Notes under the pieces: generated by a model
Seen by the model: the letters and a program-made list of their open reading frames with translations, nothing else
Databases searched by the model: none
Told to the model about the DNA's origin: nothing
Shown: in pieces, positions 30,104-34,050 of the stretch
Layout of the letters: each line of letters starts with the position of its first letter
Numbering within the stretch: the first letter of the stretch is position 1
Assembly: GCA_030615025.1 (NCBI GenBank)
Contig: JAUXAB010000039.1
Location: 1-34,050, forward strand
DNA length: 34,050 bases
Origin: Phycisphaerae bacterium
GTDB taxonomy: Bacteria; Planctomycetota; Phycisphaerae; Sedimentisphaerales; Anaerobacaceae
Direction: 5' to 3'
Made by a program: the position numbers and the translations under genes

Positions 30104-31843
30104 ATGATGTCCAAACCTCACTCTTCGGCAGATTCGGCCGCTTCTACAGACCAATCCTCCATCAAAACAGGCGCTCAAATAATCGTCGATACGCTTATCG
30201 AGCAAGGTGTCGATACTATATTCGGCTATCCTGGCGGTGTGGTTCTGCCGCTCTTTGACAGACTATATGATGCACCGATCAATTTTATCATTCCGCGACA
30301 CGAGCAGGGAGCCTGCCACATGGCTGATGCTTATGCACGTGCAAGCGGAAAGGTCGGCGTTGTGGTCGCAACCAGCGGTCCTGGTGCTTGCAATTTGGTT
30401 ACCGGCCTTGCTACGGCGAATATGGATTCGGTGCCGGTAGTTGCCCTCACAGGCCAGGTTCGCACAGAGCTTATCGGAAACGACGCATTCCAGGAGGCTG
30501 ATACTACCGGCGTTACCCGCCCGGTTACGAAATACAACTGTATCGTCAAGGACGTTAAAGAACTCGCCCGGCTTATAAAAGAAGCATTTTATATTGCTTC
30601 GACCGGCCGACCGGGACCTGTGCTCATCGATCTACCTGTTGACATTCAGGTCAACAAGACCAGTACAGACGTCTCAGCCAAACTTGAGCTGCCGGGATAT
30701 CGGGTTCGGACCAAAGGCCACGCTAAGCAGATATCAATAGCTGCAGAAGCGATAAACAAGTCTAAACAGCCGGTACTTTATGTTGGCGGCGGCGTTATCA
30801 GCGCAAATGCAAGCGAAGAATTAAGAGCATTGGCCCAAAAAGCGAATCTGCCGGTAACAACGACACTTTTAGGACTGGGAAGCTACGACCAGAGCAGGCC
30901 TGAATCACTGGATATGCTCGGGATGCACGGAACCGCTTATGCTAATTATGCTGTGCAGGAATGCGATTTGTTGATTGCCGTAGGTGCCCGCTTTGACGAC
31001 AGGGTTACCGGAAAGCTCGAGACTTTCGCTCCGAATGCAAAGATAATCCATATCGATATCGACCCAGCCAGCATATCTAAGAATGTACACGTAGATATCC
31101 CTGTTGTAGGTGATGCCAAACTCATACTGGCTGAACTGGTCAAGGAAGTAAAGCCCCACCCACGGAAAAGGTGGTTTAGCAAAATCGCCGAGTGGAAGGA
31201 AAAGTTTCCACTTCGCTATGACAAGGACTCATCGACGGTCAAGCCGCAGTATGTTATCGAGGAACTTTGTCGTCAAACGAAGGGCCGCGCGATTATAACT
31301 ACGGGCGTTGGCCAGAATCAAATGTGGGCCGCTCAGTTTTATCGTTTTAGCATACCCAGACAGCTTATAAGCTCCGGCGGACTGGGCACGATGGGCTACG
31401 GTCTGCCCGCTGCCGTAGGCGCTCAGGTAGCCAGGCCTGATGCGACCGTCATTGATATCGACGGCGACCACAGCTTCAATATGACGATGACCGAGCTTCG
31501 CACCGCAGTGGAACACAAGCTGCCGATAAAGGTCTGTATCCTGAACAACGGATATATGGGAATGGTTCGACAATGGCAGGAGCTTTTCTATAATAAGCGA
31601 TATTCCAAAAGCTACCTTTCCAATCCTGATTATGCAACTGTGGCACGTGCGCTGGGTGCTGTCGGTGAAACCTGCGAAAGACCAGCCGACGTTCCGAAGG
31701 TAATCAAGGCGATGCTGGCCGAAAAGAGGCCTTGTGTGGTTGACTTTAGAATCGAACGGGAAGAAAATGTCTGGCCGATGGTAGCGGCCGGCAAAAGTCT
31801 AAATGAAATGGACGGGCTTGATATATTGGAAAGGTTAATCTGA
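30104..31843 (+). CDS. ilvB: acetolactate synthase, large (catalytic) subunit
   Basis: ThDP-dependent enzyme joining pyruvate with pyruvate or 2-ketobutyrate, first common step of valine, leucine and isoleucine synthesis. The 579 residues start GAQIIVDTLIEQGVDTIFGYPGGVVLPLFD near residue 24; the ThDP-activating Glu67 is in PRHEQGACHMADAYAR; FQEADTTGVTRPVTKYN and GRPGPVLIDLPVDIQ follow; SGGLGTMGYGLPAAVGAQ and the metal motif DIDGDHSFNMTMTELRTA ... ILNN lie near the end. The ATG at 30104 was chosen over an in-frame upstream ATG (30017) because AGGAAAGG precedes it and the extra residues are not conserved-looking and fall in the leader hairpins. ilvN follows after 156 bp. Confidence 0.97.
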   Translation: MMSKPHSSADSAASTDQSSIKTGAQIIVDTLIEQGVDTIFGYPGGVVLPLFDRLYDAPINFIIPRHEQGACHMADAYARASGKVGVVVATSGPGACNLVTGLATANMDSVPVVALTGQVRTELIGNDAFQEADTTGVTRPVTKYNCIVKDVKELARLIKEAFYIASTGRPGPVLIDLPVDIQVNKTSTDVSAKLELPGYRVRTKGHAKQISIAAEAINKSKQPVLYVGGGVISANASEELRALAQKANLPVTTTLLGLGSYDQSRPESLDMLGMHGTAYANYAVQECDLLIAVGARFDDRVTGKLETFAPNAKIIHIDIDPASISKNVHVDIPVVGDAKLILAELVKEVKPHPRKRWFSKIAEWKEKFPLRYDKDSSTVKPQYVIEELCRQTKGRAIITTGVGQNQMWAAQFYRFSIPRQLISSGGLGTMGYGLPAAVGAQVARPDATVIDIDGDHSFNMTMTELRTAVEHKLPIKVCILNNGYMGMVRQWQELFYNKRYSKSYLSNPDYATVARALGAVGETCERPADVPKVIKAMLAEKRPCVVDFRIEREENVWPMVAAGKSLNEMDGLDILERLI

Positions 31844-31848
31844 ATTTT

Positions 31849-31962
31849 ACCGCCGAGTTCGCAGAGGACGCAGAGATTTTCGATATTTCATTATATACAA
31901 CTTGTGGTTTTTCTTTCCTTTTATTCTGGCCTTGCTCAGCGCTCTCAGCGGTCTCCGCGGTT
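31849..31962. repeat. 114-bp element with 9-nt-period inverted ends, between ilvB and ilvN
   Basis: Left end ACCGCCGAG-TTCGCAGAG-GACGCAGAG (31849-31875), right end CTCAGCGCT-CTCAGCGGT-CTCCGCGGT (31935-31961), roughly complementary: about 20 of 27 positions pair. The same 9-nt family is at 26028-26055 and 26226-26269. Confidence 0.7.
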
Positions 31963-31999
31963 AATCATTCTATTTTGAGATTAGAAAGCGGTTTGAAAA

Positions 32000-32488
32000 A
32001 TGAAGCATATAATAAGTGCATTAGTTGAAAACAAGCCCGGCGTTTTGGCCCAGGTTGCCGGCATGTTTGCCGCCCGGGCGTTTAATATCGATTCGCTTGT
32101 TGTCGGCCGAACCGAGGACCCGAAGTTGAGCCGAATGACGATTGTGGTCGTCGGCGATGACAGGGTTGTTGAGCAGGTTCGAAAACAGTTAGCCAAGGTT
32201 GTTCCTGTTGTTAAGGTTCAGGATTTTGCCGGTGAGCCGGTGGTGGCCCGCGATTTGATGCTTATCAGCATCTCGGCGCCGCCGGAAAAACGGCCCGAAA
32301 TTTTGTCCTTAATCGAAATGTTCAAGGGAAAAGTTGTGGATATCGGCCCAAAGTTTATTATGGTCGAAGTCAGCGGGCCTGAGGCCAAGATCGAGGCGTT
32401 CATAAATGCCTGCAAGCCTTATGGTATTAAGAACGTCGCCAGGACCGGAACAATCGCAATGCCCCGCCAGGCCAAAACAGAGCCGTAG
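32000..32488 (+). CDS. ilvN: acetolactate synthase, small (regulatory) subunit
   Basis: Regulatory partner of IlvB that gives feedback inhibition by valine. The 162 residues begin with an ACT domain (MKHIISALVENKPGVLAQVAGMFAARAFNIDSLVVGRTEDPKLSRMTIVV), followed by the second ACT-like domain (ARDLMLISISAPPEKRPEILSLIEMFKGKVVDIGPKFIMVEVSG) and the usual GIKNVARTGTIAMPR end. Length is typical of IlvH/IlvN. The glycine and asparagine positions that contact valine in IlvH are kept (NKPGVL). It lies in the same direction as ilvB with a 114-bp repeat element between them; ribosome site weak. Confidence 0.96.
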   Translation: MKHIISALVENKPGVLAQVAGMFAARAFNIDSLVVGRTEDPKLSRMTIVVVGDDRVVEQVRKQLAKVVPVVKVQDFAGEPVVARDLMLISISAPPEKRPEILSLIEMFKGKVVDIGPKFIMVEVSGPEAKIEAFINACKPYGIKNVARTGTIAMPRQAKTEP

Positions 32489-32754
32489 CTCATACTGTGT
32501 CGGTTTTTGCACAATACGCACCAATATCTCCAGCAGAAGTAAATTGCTTGCCTAACGGAGGACTTTAAACCCGGATTTCCCGGATGAAATCGTGCAAGTA
32601 AGTTGATTTTTGTTAGAATAGAGCTTTTCCATTAAGGCGGTTTATCTTATAATAGCAAATGCCGGATTTGATTACGAATCCTTAACAGGTGGCCAAAAGA
32701 GGTAGAGACAATACCTGAATTTGCGAAAAGAAAGTTTTACACAATACTATTGCT

Positions 32755-33057
32755 ATGATTGATATAGAAAAAGTCAAACCGGAGATCGAACGGGTATGTC
32801 GACGTTTGCCGGTCAAACGCTTAGGTTTGTTTGGTTCTGCTTTGAGCCAAAATTTCTCTCAAAGCAGTGACATCGACGTTTTGGTGATTTTTGATTCGGG
32901 CGAAAATATCGACCTTTTCGATAAGTATTTCGAATTAAAAGAGCAACTGGAAGAAATATTTAAACGAGAGGTAGACCTGGTTGTTGATAGAAAATTCAGA
33001 AATCCTGTCTTGAGAGAATCTATTGACAGAACAAGGACTGTCATTTATGAACGATGA
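32755..33057 (+). CDS. mntA: MNT-type nucleotidyltransferase antitoxin
   Basis: Antitoxin of the HEPN/MNT type; MntA enzymes AMPylate a tyrosine of the HepT toxin to silence it. The 100 residues contain the minimal nucleotidyltransferase motif GLFGSALSQNFSQSSDIDVLV: Gly27-Ser28, Asp39 and Asp41, with a third acid Asp74 in REVDLVVD. All catalytic residues are present, so the protein is probably active. It overlaps hepT by 11 nt, typical of these operons. In the 266-bp gap upstream there is a TATAAT (32648-32653) with no good -35; otherwise nothing seen. No clear ribosome site before the ATG. Confidence 0.92.
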   Translation: MIDIEKVKPEIERVCRRLPVKRLGLFGSALSQNFSQSSDIDVLVIFDSGENIDLFDKYFELKEQLEEIFKREVDLVVDRKFRNPVLRESIDRTRTVIYER

Positions 33058-33385
33058 AACAAGAAAAAACCTTATTGATATCCTTCAGGCAGCCGAAGAA
33101 ATACAAAATTTCGTTTGCGGAATGGACCTCAAGGCATATCAAAACAAGCCCGTTACCAAAAGAGCTGTCGAAAGAGACTTCGAAATCATTGGAGAAGCTC
33201 TTAACAGGATTAAAAATACGGATAGCGAGTTACTGAAAAAAATTTCCGAGCATCACCGAATCATCGGATTCAGAAACATCTTAATTCATGGCTATGATAT
33301 TGTTGATGAGGCTATTGTTTGGCAAGCTGCTACAAACCATCTGCCGATTTTAATCGGAGAAATAAAAGAAATACTGAGCACCTGA
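33047..33385 (+). CDS. hepT: HEPN ribonuclease toxin
   Basis: Toxin of the MntA-HepT pair; HEPN proteins are metal-independent RNases, HepT reported to cut tRNA or mRNA ends. The 112 residues are all-helical with the active motif R76-N-I-L-I-H81-G-Y83: RX4H plus the tyrosine that MntA modifies. Family features FEIIGEALNRIK (45-56) and IRGFRN-like FRNILIHGYD are intact. The ATG at 33047, overlapping the mntA end, was chosen over an in-frame TTG (33023). It has no recognisable own promoter. Both proteins look functional. Confidence 0.92.
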   Translation: MNDETRKNLIDILQAAEEIQNFVCGMDLKAYQNKPVTKRAVERDFEIIGEALNRIKNTDSELLKKISEHHRIIGFRNILIHGYDIVDEAIVWQAATNHLPILIGEIKEILST

Positions 33386-33929
33386 AAAAATAATCCTGAA
33401 GTTGATATGACGTGCTTTTATTAGTGGTAAGGCTGGCAAAGAAGATTGCACAGCGATATTGAAATATCGCGAGTAAATCTGATGCCGCCGGCCGAAGCCG
33501 CAACAGGCATAAAGCGAAAACGAAAAATTAAATTGCTCTAAGTTGTCCAAACCAAATAAAATTTGTTAGAATATGCCATATATGAAGTCTAATCTTGTGG
33601 CACGGGCATCCTGCCCGTGTGTAATAAATTAGGCTTAATATGTCGCTGATGAAGCTTTACCTGTCGCAAAGTAAGGCACTCTAACAAAACCAAATTTGTC
33701 ATTCCGAGTGCGGCCGAGGAATCTATTCAAATAATCCCGCGAAGCGGCTCCTCATTTTGAAGTCAGGTTTTGGTAGATCCTCTAAACTAACAAAAGTCTC
33801 ATAACGATTCAAAAAACAGGCAGAGTTTGCTTGTTTTAAGGGTGTTGATGTGTTATTATTGGATGAGCACAATGTACCGGTGCCCTTTTTTAATGGGCGG
33901 AAAACAATAATTTTTGAAAGGCAGAATAA
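33386..33929. other. repeat-containing gap after hepT
   Basis: Contains a hairpin CACGGGC-ATCCT-GCCCGTG (33601-33619) and a dispersed repeat TGTCATTCCGAG... (33697-33724), the inverse of 11549-11586. Nothing gene-like. A TGTTATTATTGG at 33850-33861 could hold a -10 box for the next gene. Confidence 0.55.
33601..33619. repeat. hairpin CACGGGC / GCCCGTG
   Basis: 7-bp perfect stem, ATCCT loop, no T-run; a small dispersed-repeat type. Confidence 0.55.
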
Positions 33930-34050
33930 ATGAGGAAACTAACTTTCATATTGGTCTGTATGATGGTGGCTGGTTCTACTATCGCAAATGCTGACGAAAA
34001 ACTTGTAGATTTAATAAAAAAAGTTAAGCCCAGCGTCGTTCTTATAGAGA
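33930..34050 (+). CDS. exported protein, N-terminus only (possibly trypsin-like protease)
   Basis: Cut by the window end after 40 codons. It starts with a clear Sec signal (MRKLTFILVCMMVAGSTIANA, cleavage after ANA) and continues DEKLVDLIKKVKPSVVLIE. The last segment, a helix then VKPSVVxI, is how many HtrA/DegP-like trypsin-fold proteases begin, but the visible part is too short to decide. GAAAGG lies 9 nt before the ATG. Confidence 0.6.
   Translation, partial: MRKLTFILVCMMVAGSTIANADEKLVDLIKKVKPSVVLIE

Overview
This is a bacterial chromosomal window from a diderm organism. The lipid A genes (an LpxC-FabZ fusion, LpxA), the lipoprotein cyclophilin, the BNR_4 propeller protein and the unusual density of short intergenic repeats suggest Planctomycetota, probably Phycisphaerae. 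That placement is inference; no rRNA or other marker is present to settle it.

Layout. 1-1909: 3' part of a two-domain dCTP deaminase, then a GNAT-like/ASCH protein. 2097-5401: lipid A block (lpxC-fabZ, lpxA, a Gfo/Idh/MocA dehydrogenase that may be GnnA-like). 5462-8379: lipoprotein cyclophilin, facing endonuclease V and an M28-type peptidase on the minus strand. 8532-11396: uvrA. 11731-19665: tight five-gene operon (OYE-GltD fusion, SDR, KDPG-type aldolase, exported BNR_4 propeller, fumarate reductase/aspartate oxidase-type flavoprotein), probably for catabolism of an unusual sugar or uronate. 19737-24982: mtnA, then a glycan block (methyltransferase-GT2 fusion, methyltransferase, polytopic GT-C-like enzyme) where the GT2 could make a lipid-linked sugar donor for the membrane enzyme. 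25003-25272: NifU-C/Nfu-like Fe-S protein (minus). 25273-26492: repeat-packed gap.

26493-29562 is an accessory island: an AvcD-like protein (P-loop domain fused to a deoxycytidylate deaminase, an anti-phage nucleotide-depletion architecture), a small zinc-ribbon protein in the same operon, a candidate structured non-coding RNA with its own promoter, a DUF5343-like protein on the minus strand and a 98-residue orphan. The same 19-bp palindrome-containing sequence occurs in direct orientation on both sides of the island. 30104-32488: ilvB and ilvN with a hairpin-rich leader. 32755-33385: MntA-HepT (MNT/HEPN) toxin-antitoxin pair. 33930-end: start of an exported protein, possibly a trypsin-like protease.

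The most striking feature is not a gene. At least thirteen degenerate tandem arrays with an exact 7-nt period (unit sequence varies) lie in gene junctions. They abut the start codons of lpxC-fabZ, lpxA, the Gfo/Idh gene and mtnA, and they form the 3' ends of uvrA and the Gfo/Idh gene. They also sit in frame inside endonuclease V and twice inside the OYE-GltD enzyme, with lengths of 42 and 63 nt (multiples of 21) that keep the frame. A separate 66-bp palindromic mini-element is inserted in frame in the Gfo/Idh gene, and a hairpin element in the membrane glycosyltransferase. This resembles the heptanucleotide STRR sequences of cyanobacteria combined with the protein-invading palindromes of Rickettsia.
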